NCBI GenBank assembly: GCA_955652915.1 | Contig: CATPCJ010000071.1 | Span: 1-37,643 of the forward strand | Direction: 5' to 3' | DNA: 37,643 bases | Source of the DNA: an uncultured Bryobacteraceae bacterium | GTDB taxonomy: Bacteria; Acidobacteriota; Terriglobia; Bryobacterales; Bryobacteraceae | Shown: positions 23,950-31,614 of the stretch, piece after piece | Numbering within the stretch: position 1 is the first letter of the stretch | Layout: each line of letters begins with the position of its first letter | The notes under the pieces: generated by a model | The model's database searches: none | The model's input: the letters and a program-made list of their open reading frames with translations, nothing else | Told to the model about the DNA's origin: nothing | Position numbers and translations under genes: made by a program

Positions 23950-24804
23950 GTGAGCCTAACGAAACAAACCGGCTCGAAGACGCATGGAGAGATGATCGGA
24001 AACATGTCGACAGAATTGCTACAGAACGAAGCGGTCATTCGCTCCTATTTGTTCGGACGATGCGCTCCCGAGGACGCCGCGAGCCTGGAGGAGCAATACT
24101 TCCGGGACCCGAAGGTGTTCGACGCTATCGACGCCCTGGAACAAGAGATCCTCCGGGATTTCATTCGCCGCGCGCTTCCTGCCGAAGAGTCTTCCTGGAT
24201 TGCGGCGCGCCGCGATGAGGACCCGGTGCTTAATCGCCGGATCGGTGAGATCGCGTCGCTGGTTCAAGCAACGGCCGATCTGGCTGACCAAATCGCCGGC
24301 CAGCTCGGGGAATTGTACGCCCCGGTCCTGCTGTACTTTAGGCATAGGAATCCAACGGCAGCCGAGGACTGCACTCAGGAGACGATGCTCCGCGCGTTCC
24401 GTCTACTGGTGCGGCAGGATGTGGACGCGGATGGTGTCCGGCCTTTTGTGTTTCGGGTCGCGTCCTATGTTTCCAAGGAGGGGCGTCGCGACCGCCTATT
24501 GGCGGTCGGCGGGACCAGCGACCTGGAGCGGTTCCTGCCGGTGCGCTGGCTAGGCCGGCCCGAGAATCAGCCGGAACACGCGAGATATCAGGAGCAACTA
24601 CTGGCGATTGTCCGCGAGCTGTTAACTGAGGACCACCGCGAGTTGCTCTACCGGTACTACCGGACTACAGACCGCGAATTCTTGGCCGCGGAGTTGAACA
24701 TGAGCCCCAGCAATCTGCGTTTACGAGTCTTTCGAATCCGCAAGAAACTGCAAGAGGCCCTCCGGAGCCGTCTTGGTTCCGGCGGTGGCGCAAATGACGA
24801 TTAG
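23950..24804 (+). CDS. ECF-type sigma factor with an anti-sigma-like N-terminal domain
   Basis: 284 residues from the GTG at 23950, one base after the preceding stop (ATGs at 23992 and 24004 are alternatives). Residues about 26-105 (AVIRSYLFGRCAPEDAAS, YFRDPKVFDAIDALEQEILR, RRALPAEES) are clearly homologous to residues 5-85 of the next gene's product. Region 2 follows (LYAPVLLYFRHRNPTAAEDC, TQETMLRAFRLLVR, about 120-155), then region 4 (LLTEDHRELLYRYYR, EFLAAELNMSPSNLRLRVFR, about 215-270) with an intact helix-turn-helix. It probably directs RNA polymerase to a small regulon under control of the downstream membrane protein. An N-terminal domain of anti-sigma type on the sigma factor itself is unusual. 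Confidence 0.82.
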   Translation: MSLTKQTGSKTHGEMIGNMSTELLQNEAVIRSYLFGRCAPEDAASLEEQYFRDPKVFDAIDALEQEILRDFIRRALPAEESSWIAARRDEDPVLNRRIGEIASLVQATADLADQIAGQLGELYAPVLLYFRHRNPTAAEDCTQETMLRAFRLLVRQDVDADGVRPFVFRVASYVSKEGRRDRLLAVGGTSDLERFLPVRWLGRPENQPEHARYQEQLLAIVRELLTEDHRELLYRYYRTTDREFLAAELNMSPSNLRLRVFRIRKKLQEALRSRLGSGGGANDD

Positions 24805-25621
24805 CGAGCCGCAAATTCGGGAGTATATCCTCGGCGCGCTCGATAGCCCCGTGGCAGGTGAGATCGACCGGCGCCTGTTCATCGACCCGCAGTTCGCCGA
24901 GGAGGTGTTCGCGATCGAGGAGGAGCTGCTGAGGGACTACGATCGCGACACGCTTCCCGCCGAAGTGAAACGCCAATTCGAGACGCGCCTATCGGTTGAC
25001 TCCGTGCTGCGGACCAAACTGGAGCACGTCCGATCGCTCTCCGCCGCGCTTGAGGAGCCGGTACACCTTCGCGCCGCGGCGCCTCCGCCGAAGCCAGCGG
25101 ACCGAGCCCTCTGGGCCTGGCTGCGTACGCCGCGCTTCGCCTGGGGGTTGACCCTGGTACTCGCCGGGACGTGCGCTTGGTTGGCCGTCCGGAACACCCG
25201 GCTGGCTGACCAGGTCCTTGCGATTCAAGCCGACGACGCCCGGCGGGCTGCGGCGGCGGCCGCCCTCCCGGCCACAGAACCAGCGGCTCGACTGCCTCAG
25301 TTCGAGCTCTCCCCCGTGCTGACTATGGCTAAGTCACACGCCCGGTTGCTGCTGATCCCCACAACTGCCCACGATGTGCAGGTTCTACTAGCTCAACGTA
25401 CCAAGACCGACCCCGGCGCCAGGTTTCTCGCGATCTTACAGAATCCCGACGCAGAGGAGCTATGGAGCGGTCCAGCCGCGGCCGCCGGCGGCCGCGTTGT
25501 CGCTACCCTTCCGGCCGAGCGTCTATCGGCCGGCGATTACCTATTGGTCCTCCAAATGTCTTTACCGGCTGGCACGTACCGGGAAATTGAAACTTATACG
25601 TTCGCGGTTGTTCGCCGCTAA
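24794..25621 (+). CDS. Anti-sigma-like single-pass membrane protein
   Basis: 275 residues from the ATG at 24794, overlapping the sigma gene by 11 bases. Residues 5-85 form a cytoplasmic helical domain (EPQIREYILGALDSPVAG, FIDPQFAEEVFAIEEELLRD, LPAE) common in acidobacterial putative anti-sigma factors. A single transmembrane helix follows at about 114-132 (RFAWGLTLVLAGTCAWLAV), then a short coiled segment and an extracytoplasmic beta-rich domain (about 160-275, ending YREIETYTFAVVRR). The layout fits a sensor that holds the sigma factor until an outside signal arrives. There is no zinc-finger HxxxCxxC, so binding would rely on the helical domain shared with the sigma factor. The CHAT gene is convergent, 209 bp away; that gap contains no convincing gene. 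Confidence 0.78.
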   Translation: MTISEPQIREYILGALDSPVAGEIDRRLFIDPQFAEEVFAIEEELLRDYDRDTLPAEVKRQFETRLSVDSVLRTKLEHVRSLSAALEEPVHLRAAAPPPKPADRALWAWLRTPRFAWGLTLVLAGTCAWLAVRNTRLADQVLAIQADDARRAAAAAALPATEPAARLPQFELSPVLTMAKSHARLLLIPTTAHDVQVLLAQRTKTDPGARFLAILQNPDAEELWSGPAAAAGGRVVATLPAERLSAGDYLLVLQMSLPAGTYREIETYTFAVVRR

Positions 25622-25830
25622 CAGGCTCTTATGAGAGAAGAAGAATCTGACTGGAACTCTCCCGGACAACATCGCCGACCGGGTACCGGCACTGGACGCG
25701 CTTCCAGACGATCTGAAGGTGCAGGGCCTCAAACGGCAAATGCCCCACTGGGCACAATCTGTGAACCGGGTGTGGCGGCCTGCGGCCATCGAGCATATTT
25801 TCTTCGCGAGACGTAGAGGCAAACTCGCCC

Positions 25831-28785
25831 CTAGCGCCAGTCGCCGTACAATTTTAAGGAGGCGAAGTAATACGGATCGCGCTTACCCCTCCGGTACATA
25901 TCCGCCTGTGCGGCTCGCAATGCGGCGGCAGGCGTTCGCCGGGTGCCTCCTAACATCTCGCGGAAGTATACCTCCGTCAACTCCATTGCCGGTTTTTCCT
26001 CGACGTCCCATAATGTCGCCAACACGTTTCTTGCGCCGGCATATTGGAACGCCCGCGCGAATCCCAGAGCGCCCTCTCCCCATACTCCCCGTCCAACTCC
26101 GGAGCGGCAACCGATAATTGCGGCCAGATCGGCCGCGAGGTCCACTTGGTTATAGACATCCAGCGCGTGGACCAGATGGTCGACCGGCCGCCCTTGTTCG
26201 TCAGTTCCCGACAAAACGATCGCAGAAAGCTGAGAGTCAACCTGGTTGAACTCGATGTGCGAAGCGATGAGGAGCATCCGATATTGGCGCAAAGTGGCGC
26301 TGGTCAGATTGGCCTTCGTCGCCTGCTCTCCGAGCCGGATCGAGATGTCGGGACTGCGGCCGTAGCTGGCCAGATCTTTCCCGAGCTTACGGGTATGCAA
26401 CAGACGCGGCAGATGGGTCCCAGGGCCCCCGAAGACAGGATCGCCGAACATCGCCAGCCGGAACGGGGGACGGGGCCGGTCCTTGCGCGCCGCCCGCAAT
26501 GCGATCACCACTGAAGCCGACGGGGCGTAAGTGATCTCGTGGGTCACCCCTAGCGGTAATCCTTGTGGGGTGCTGAACGGGTCGGCGAGCGCCGCGAACG
26601 GTGTCTGCTCGAGGGATCCGGAGACCAACAATACCAGTTTGTCAAAATGTCGCCCGCGCAGGAGCGGCTCCAGCAACTCACGGCTGAGCCATGCGCGAGC
26701 CGCTTCCGCCTCTCGGTGCCTGCCCGGTCCGACTGGCGAGGCCACGACCGCTCGCCGGTCGATCTCCGCCGCCGGCGGCAGTTCATGGCTCTGGAACGAA
26801 TCGTGAGAAACGGTCCAGGCATAACTCCGTTCTGAGCCAAGCCAGAATGCGATCAGCACCGTTCGGTCGTCAAGATCCGGCTGGATCTGATCGACTTTCA
26901 ACGGACGAGGCCGGGTTGCCGCGGCGTAGGCCGGGCTAAGCTCCTCAATCTCCGCCTCCACCTCGGCGTACGCTTCCTCCGCGGCCTCCAGATCCCGGCG
27001 GGCTCGCTCCGCGACTTCGGGCGGTGGAGGGGTCCGGGCACCGAGGATGTTGCTGGCGCGCGTGGCGCGATAATCCACCAGTTCCTGAAGTTTGTCGCGC
27101 TTGAAGATCAAGTCCGGCGGCAGTCCGCTGCGGATCTTCTCCCGGGAAAGCGAAACCAGATCGAGAAGGCCCCGCGCCCGCGCGCGTTCGAGGGCGTCGA
27201 ACGCCATCTTCTCAAAGCGCGCCGGGCTATCGTCGCGGACCTGCATCGCCACTTCGATATATTGATCGAAGAACTGGCGCTTGGAAGCGAGGAAAGAAAT
27301 CCGAAAGTGGTCGCCGGAAATCCGCGTCCGCAAGGAATCGACGATTTCGATCGCTCGATCCAACGCCGCTACTGCCGCCGCGAAATTCCGCTGCCGCCGA
27401 TAGATTTGGGCAGTCTGCCACCAGGCGGCCGCGGCTCCATCGGGAATCCGCAGGCGTTCGTATATGATCCGGGCTTCATCAAGGCTCCTGAGCCCTATCT
27501 CGGGCCGTCCCAATTCTCCATCCAGCGCTCCCTTAGCGGCCAAGGTGCTGGCGATTCCACGCATGTCTTTGTCCGCGCGATAGAGCTCGAGAGCCTGGGT
27601 CTGCAGACTCAGCGCTTCGTCAAGCCTTCCTTGGCGGGAGCGAATCGACCCGAGATTAAAGAGCGCGTCAGCGCGCAGCAGCGGGTTGCCCTTTGGGCCG
27701 AGCAGTTCCACGCTCTCCTGCGCCGATCCCGCCGCCACCGTGATGTCATCCGCGAGCCGGTAAACATATCCCCTGTTGATGAGCGCCCGAGCGAGAGCAA
27801 CCGGGTCGTGGATTTCGCGGAACAATGCCACGGCGCGATCCATGCTCCGGCACGCTTGTCCGTTCTCACCGAGGCGGGCGTACGCCAATCCCAGATTGCT
27901 AATCGCAACGGCTTGCGACTCCCGGTCGCCGATCGCTTCGAATACCACTTCCACCTCCAGGTATTCACCCACCGCCTTCCGAAATTCTCCCGCCTGACTG
28001 AGGACCAGCGCGCGATTGTTTCGCGCTGCCGCGAGGCCCTTGCGGGGCCCGCCGGTCTGCTTCCAAACGCCGATCGCCTCCTCCAGATAAGCCGTAGCCG
28101 GTTCCATCTCACCCAGCTCATGCGAACACAGGCCCGAGTTGGTTAACGCCGCTGCAAGCAAGTGTGGATCCGGAGCGGAGCGGGCCGGCTCGATTGCCGC
28201 CCGGTACGCCTCTCGTGCTTCGCTACGGCGGCCAAGGCGGTACAGGAGGTCGCCCTTTCGAATTGAGGCCGACGCTGCGCCGCGAGCGTCCGGCAACCTC
28301 GAAAAGAGCTCGAATGCTTCGGATGCGTGTGTCAGCAGCGCGGGTAGATCCGGGTTCTGGTCGCGCGGCTTGGCTAAAGTCAGATGACGAAGGGCTTCAC
28401 TCCGGATCTGAACCCGAGGCTCGGCGCGCCGGAGCGCATCGAAGGTCAAAGTAAATGCGGGGTTACCCTCCGTCGAGATGAACCGCACCGAAACGTTGTA
28501 CGTGCCGGGTGCACTGGCGCAGAATACGATCGGCTCGACGTCAAAATCGAAGCCGTCGAAGTCCACGCCGCCACCGTTGGGCAACCCGACTGAAGCCACC
28601 AGATCGTTGGCGCCCTGATCTAACGAGAAACAGGCGCACTGTCCAGCGCCGGCGTCAAATGCGTACACGTGGCGGCCGCCTGCCGCGCCGGCTACGCGCT
28701 GACCGGGTTCAAGGAGTTGGGGGGCTGCCGGCGCGCCGCCGGCCAGCGCCATACCGCAAAACAAAAAAAGAGGAATACCCCGCAT
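25831..28785 (-). CDS. Secreted TPR-CHAT domain protein (caspase-like peptidase)
   Basis: 984 residues. Signal peptide MRGIPLFLFCGMALAGGAPA; a beta-rich N-domain of the pre-peptidase type (about 25-120, with ACFSLDQGANDLVASVGLP and PGTYNVSVRF); a long array of tetratricopeptide repeats (about 145-520, for example SNLGLAYARLGENGQACRS); a helical coiled region (about 540-640); and a C-terminal CHAT domain (about 690-984). The caspase-type dyad is intact: His843 in LLIASHIEFN and Cys893 in AAIIGCRSGVGRG, followed by GFARAFQYAGARNVLATLWDV. Expected activity is cysteine protease; the substrate is unknown and perhaps selected by the TPRs. It lies tail to tail with the sigma/anti-sigma operon, a combination seen repeatedly in acidobacteria. 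Confidence 0.92.
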   Translation of the reverse strand: MRGIPLFLFCGMALAGGAPAAPQLLEPGQRVAGAAGGRHVYAFDAGAGQCACFSLDQGANDLVASVGLPNGGGVDFDGFDFDVEPIVFCASAPGTYNVSVRFISTEGNPAFTLTFDALRRAEPRVQIRSEALRHLTLAKPRDQNPDLPALLTHASEAFELFSRLPDARGAASASIRKGDLLYRLGRRSEAREAYRAAIEPARSAPDPHLLAAALTNSGLCSHELGEMEPATAYLEEAIGVWKQTGGPRKGLAAARNNRALVLSQAGEFRKAVGEYLEVEVVFEAIGDRESQAVAISNLGLAYARLGENGQACRSMDRAVALFREIHDPVALARALINRGYVYRLADDITVAAGSAQESVELLGPKGNPLLRADALFNLGSIRSRQGRLDEALSLQTQALELYRADKDMRGIASTLAAKGALDGELGRPEIGLRSLDEARIIYERLRIPDGAAAAWWQTAQIYRRQRNFAAAVAALDRAIEIVDSLRTRISGDHFRISFLASKRQFFDQYIEVAMQVRDDSPARFEKMAFDALERARARGLLDLVSLSREKIRSGLPPDLIFKRDKLQELVDYRATRASNILGARTPPPPEVAERARRDLEAAEEAYAEVEAEIEELSPAYAAATRPRPLKVDQIQPDLDDRTVLIAFWLGSERSYAWTVSHDSFQSHELPPAAEIDRRAVVASPVGPGRHREAEAARAWLSRELLEPLLRGRHFDKLVLLVSGSLEQTPFAALADPFSTPQGLPLGVTHEITYAPSASVVIALRAARKDRPRPPFRLAMFGDPVFGGPGTHLPRLLHTRKLGKDLASYGRSPDISIRLGEQATKANLTSATLRQYRMLLIASHIEFNQVDSQLSAIVLSGTDEQGRPVDHLVHALDVYNQVDLAADLAAIIGCRSGVGRGVWGEGALGFARAFQYAGARNVLATLWDVEEKPAMELTEVYFREMLGGTRRTPAAALRAAQADMYRRGKRDPYYFASLKLYGDWR

Positions 28786-30309
28786 GAAGACCGGTCCGGT
28801 GCCCCCCTTAGCAGCGCCACACCATTCTACCGTGGCCGAGTGGCCACCTATGCTACTCGCTCGCCGAGCGCGACGAGATGTGCGGCGTGCATTTTTCGGC
28901 CGGTTCTGGCGCCGCTCGCCAAAGTTACTTTTTCAGCAACGTCCCAGGCAGCGATGGATGGGAGTCTCTTCCGCCTCGACAGGCAGCAGACCCGCGCCGG
29001 GTGTGTGGGCAGCCATCGGGCAGAGTGGAAGCGAATCGAAAAAAGCCGGGCGTTTGTTTCCTTTCCACCGGCCTGCCACACGTGATCCGGAAGGCGTGGG
29101 CACAGCGCACGGCTCGATCCCTGCCTGACCGTTGACGTCCACCCCGGCACTATCTGTCCGAGGAAGGGAGTCACCAGAACGTCGCTGAAAATCGGCCTGG
29201 ACAACTCCGTCGATATTAGTGAAACGAATCGATGGGAGGATCGCTTGAGCCCGATCGGCAGGTGGGATTTGGAGTTGACGTAGTGGCCAGCGCTCCTTCG
29301 CTATAGCATGGGCCGGAGACGCCGCCGGAGCGGCTTCCGGCCCAGCCAATCCATCGTCCGCCAGCGCATCGGCGGCGATGCCCGGAGAATATGCGAGCCT
29401 GTCAGCGGTACGGGTCGCGCCCGTTCCGTCTACTAAGGACGATCTTGGCCAACAAGAATATCATCCAGAATCCATTGAATATCCAGAATCCATTGCGGAA
29501 TGTACACGGCTGTTCACCTCCCTTCTTCCGCCGAGATCACGCGGAGAGTTGGCCTTTACCGCACGATGAGCGTATAGACCCAGAAGCGGTCGCTTAGTCC
29601 GGAAAGCCAGTCAATATCAGTTAGGGAGCAGTGAACTACAGCCGTACTATCCAGAAATTCGGGTGTTGGTACGACAATCCGAGAGGTTCGCTAGCCGGAC
29701 TGTCTTCGCCCAGCTTTTGGCGGCAGGCGATCGGCTCCCACCGGTTTTGAGGACAGTAAGGCTGCATTCGCCAGCAACGAGTTGGACCGACGCCCGCGAT
29801 ACCTATCCGTTTGTGGAGGTGGATACCGGTCGATTGTTGTTCCGGTTAACGGATCCGCTTGAGGCTGTAAATTGAATCGCGACGCGGAAGACTATCTCAG
29901 GAATTTTATCGCTGAGCGTAGATCCGAAATGAGCGTGCACGAAGGACGGCGTATTCCACGGGCTCGCCGCTTACGGGACGTAATAAGGCTTGCCCGCCCT
30001 GACCAACTAGTGCGCGAGTTCTTCAAGGCGGGAGTCGGGTCCCCGCAGAATCCTCAAAAAATATTCGGCCCCCCATTCCAAGAGGGCGCGAAAGGGCATC
30101 TCCGCCCGAGGTTGAAAACAGATGTCCGAGGCGAGGGACAAAGTGCGTCGCGATTGTGCGGCCCACCCGCGAGCAAACGTTCGTAGAGGCGCTTCAAATC
30201 GGCCTCGCTGAGCATAGATCGGCGCAGTTCCTCACCCGGGGGTCCACCGGCGCCCCCTTTCTATATTGAATTACCAACGCAGCGGCGGATAATGATGTTG
30301 AGGTTGTTC
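28786..30309. other. 1.5-kb stretch without an intact recognisable gene
   Basis: Several open frames overlap on both strands (for example 28933-29349 minus, 29663-29875 plus, 29872-30186 plus) but none has a recognisable domain, and their compositions (Arg/Pro/Ser-rich) suggest shadows or decay. At 29461-29494 the 15-mer ATCCAGAATCCATTG occurs twice in tandem. Around 29880-30215 the minus strand shows protein-like pieces broken by stops (for example RALLEWGAEYFLRILRG, PDSRLEELAH, LVRAGKPYYVP). The left end must contain the CHAT promoter. The region ends at a truncated toxin-antitoxin locus, consistent with a deletion or insertion hotspot. Confidence 0.5.
30054..30215 (-). pseudogene. Possible N-terminal fragment of a small cysteine-rich (zinc-finger, anti-sigma-like) protein
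   Basis: A 53-codon minus-strand frame starts MLSEADLKRLYERLLAGGPH then NRDALCPS. That opening resembles small acidobacterial/gemmatimonad zinc-finger proteins that start with a LYxxLLAGxxHxRxxCxxP pattern. After CPS the sequence loses resemblance and ends in TGA, so only the first 28 or so residues would be genuine. Recognition is from memory of the pattern and weak. Confidence 0.3.
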
Positions 30310-30489
30310 ATGTCTCTCGAACAGGCGATTCTGGAAGCCGTCCGGGCATTACCGGCTGAGAAACGGCAAGAAGTACTGATCAAGAGTGTCAGAGGCCTGT
30401 GGGCAGACCTGGGTATTTCGCTGTCCGCGGATGAGATCGAAGAGAATCAGCGAGACATGTGGCGAAACTTTCCCAGGTCAGAGATCTGA
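30310..30489 (+). CDS. VapB-like antitoxin (orphaned)
   Basis: 59 residues from the ATG at 30310, which has GAGG seven bases upstream; an in-frame ATG at 30292 is less likely. The start MSLEQAILEAVRALPAEKRQ and the end DEIEENQRDMWRNFPRSEI are typical of small antitoxins paired with PIN-domain toxins (LSAEDIxExRREMWxNFPRExI pattern). Its TGA overlaps the ATG of the toxin remnant by one base, the classic vapBC arrangement. With the toxin gone it has no obvious partner here. Confidence 0.75.
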   Translation: MSLEQAILEAVRALPAEKRQEVLIKSVRGLWADLGISLSADEIEENQRDMWRNFPRSEI

Positions 30490-30548
30490 TGACTGCCGTT
30501 GCCGTTGATACACACGTGTCGACCCCAGTTCACGACTTGGTACACTGA
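30489..30548 (+). pseudogene. VapC toxin remnant (first nine codons of a PIN domain)
   Basis: The frame begins ATG at 30489 and reads MTAVAVDTH, the standard start of a PIN-domain ribonuclease including the first catalytic Asp, then continues with unrelated VSTPVHDLVH and stops at 30546-30548. The break after about codon 9 (near 30515) marks a junction with the sequence leading into gmd at 30557. Confidence 0.7.
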
Positions 30549-30556
30549 GTTACTCT

Positions 30557-31588
30557 ATGAGCCAACGTAAAGCCCTGATAACGGGGATCACAGGGCAGGA
30601 TGGATCTTACCTTGCCGAACTGTTGCTCTCCAGGGGTTATGAGGTTCACGGCCTGGTCAGGCGCGTTGCGCTGCAGGATTCCACTCACCGGCTGGTGAGG
30701 CTTGCCGGTTTCCTGGACAAAATCAAGCTGCACGCCGGATCGCTGGAGAGCTTTCCGAGCATCTATCAGATTCTTTCCAAGGTCCGGCCCGACGAGTGTT
30801 ACCATCTGGCCGCGCAGAGCTTTGTCAGTTATTCCTTCGACGACGAATTTTCGACACTGAATTCCAACATCAACGGCACCCATTACCTGCTGGCCGCCGT
30901 CAAGGATCTTGCTCCCCAATGCCGCTTCTATTTCGCGGGATCTAGCGAGATGTTTGGCAAGGCTGTTGAGGTTCCGCAGAGGGAAACGACGCGGTTTCAC
31001 CCTCGTTCGGCGTACGGGATCAGCAAAGTGGCGGGTTTTGAATTGACCCGGAATTACCGCGAGGCGTATCAAATGTTCGCCTGCAATGGGATTCTGTTTA
31101 ACCACGAGTCGCCGCGGCGCGGTTTCGAATTTGTGACTCGCAAGATCAGCTCGCACGTGGCGCGCATCGCCGCGGGAAAGGCTACGGAACTGCGAATGGG
31201 CAACCTCAGCGCCAAACGCGACTGGGGACATGCGCGCGATTACGTGGAGGCAATGTGGCGCATGCTGCAGCGAGACCATCCCGACGACTACGTGATCGCA
31301 ACCGGCGTAACACACTCCGTCCAGGAATTCGCCGATCTGGCCTTCAAGTATGCGGGACTCGATTATCGGGACTACATCGTAACCGACAAGGAATACTATC
31401 GGCCCGCCGAGGTGGATCTGCTGGTCGGCGATCCCGCCAAGGCTCATGCCGAGCTGGGCTGGCGCCACACGGTTGGCTTCGAAGAGCTGGTGTATGCGAT
31501 GGTGGCGAACGATTGCGCGGCGGCCGGGGTTGAGATTGCGGCGTATCCCGGCGTTCCGGCCGAAACGCAAGCGGTATTAGCGAGGTAG
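30557..31588 (+). CDS. gmd: GDP-mannose 4,6-dehydratase
   Basis: Converts GDP-D-mannose to GDP-4-keto-6-deoxy-mannose, precursor of GDP-fucose, rhamnose, perosamine and related sugars. 343 residues of the extended SDR fold: the NADP loop GITGQDGSYLAE (9-20), the RRV... region, the catalytic SSEMFG and YGISK (Tyr and Lys near 153-157), and NHESPRRGFEFVTRKI, all diagnostic of Gmd. It opens the plus-strand glycan locus; no reductase or aminotransferase acting on the keto sugar is visible before the window ends. The start ATG at 30557 has only a weak GAG upstream. The promoter must lie in the short region around the toxin remnant. Confidence 0.95.
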   Translation: MSQRKALITGITGQDGSYLAELLLSRGYEVHGLVRRVALQDSTHRLVRLAGFLDKIKLHAGSLESFPSIYQILSKVRPDECYHLAAQSFVSYSFDDEFSTLNSNINGTHYLLAAVKDLAPQCRFYFAGSSEMFGKAVEVPQRETTRFHPRSAYGISKVAGFELTRNYREAYQMFACNGILFNHESPRRGFEFVTRKISSHVARIAAGKATELRMGNLSAKRDWGHARDYVEAMWRMLQRDHPDDYVIATGVTHSVQEFADLAFKYAGLDYRDYIVTDKEYYRPAEVDLLVGDPAKAHAELGWRHTVGFEELVYAMVANDCAAAGVEIAAYPGVPAETQAVLAR

Positions 31589-31614
31589 TTCCCGTTTCGC
31601 ACGCTCCTGAATCC

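Noticed and set aside
25622..25830. Open stretch after the anti-sigma gene reading LPDNIADRVPALDALPDD
   Set aside because: No start codon in frame and it continues antisense into the CHAT gene; at best a fossil.
28933..29349. A 138-codon minus-strand frame upstream of the CHAT gene
   Set aside because: Looks moderately protein-like in places but no family is recognised, and two overlapping frames on the other strand are equally open; not enough to call a gene.
29461..29494. Tandem ATCCAGAATCCATTG as a CRISPR-like repeat
   Set aside because: Only two adjacent copies with a three-base gap; no spacers, no leader, no cas genes.
29663..30186. Two plus-strand frames (29663-29875 and 29872-30186)
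   Set aside because: Rare starts, no ribosome binding site, no recognised domain; the minus strand of the second contains equally plausible fragments.
30530..31570. A 346-codon minus-strand frame
   Set aside because: Antisense to gmd, whose motifs are unmistakable.
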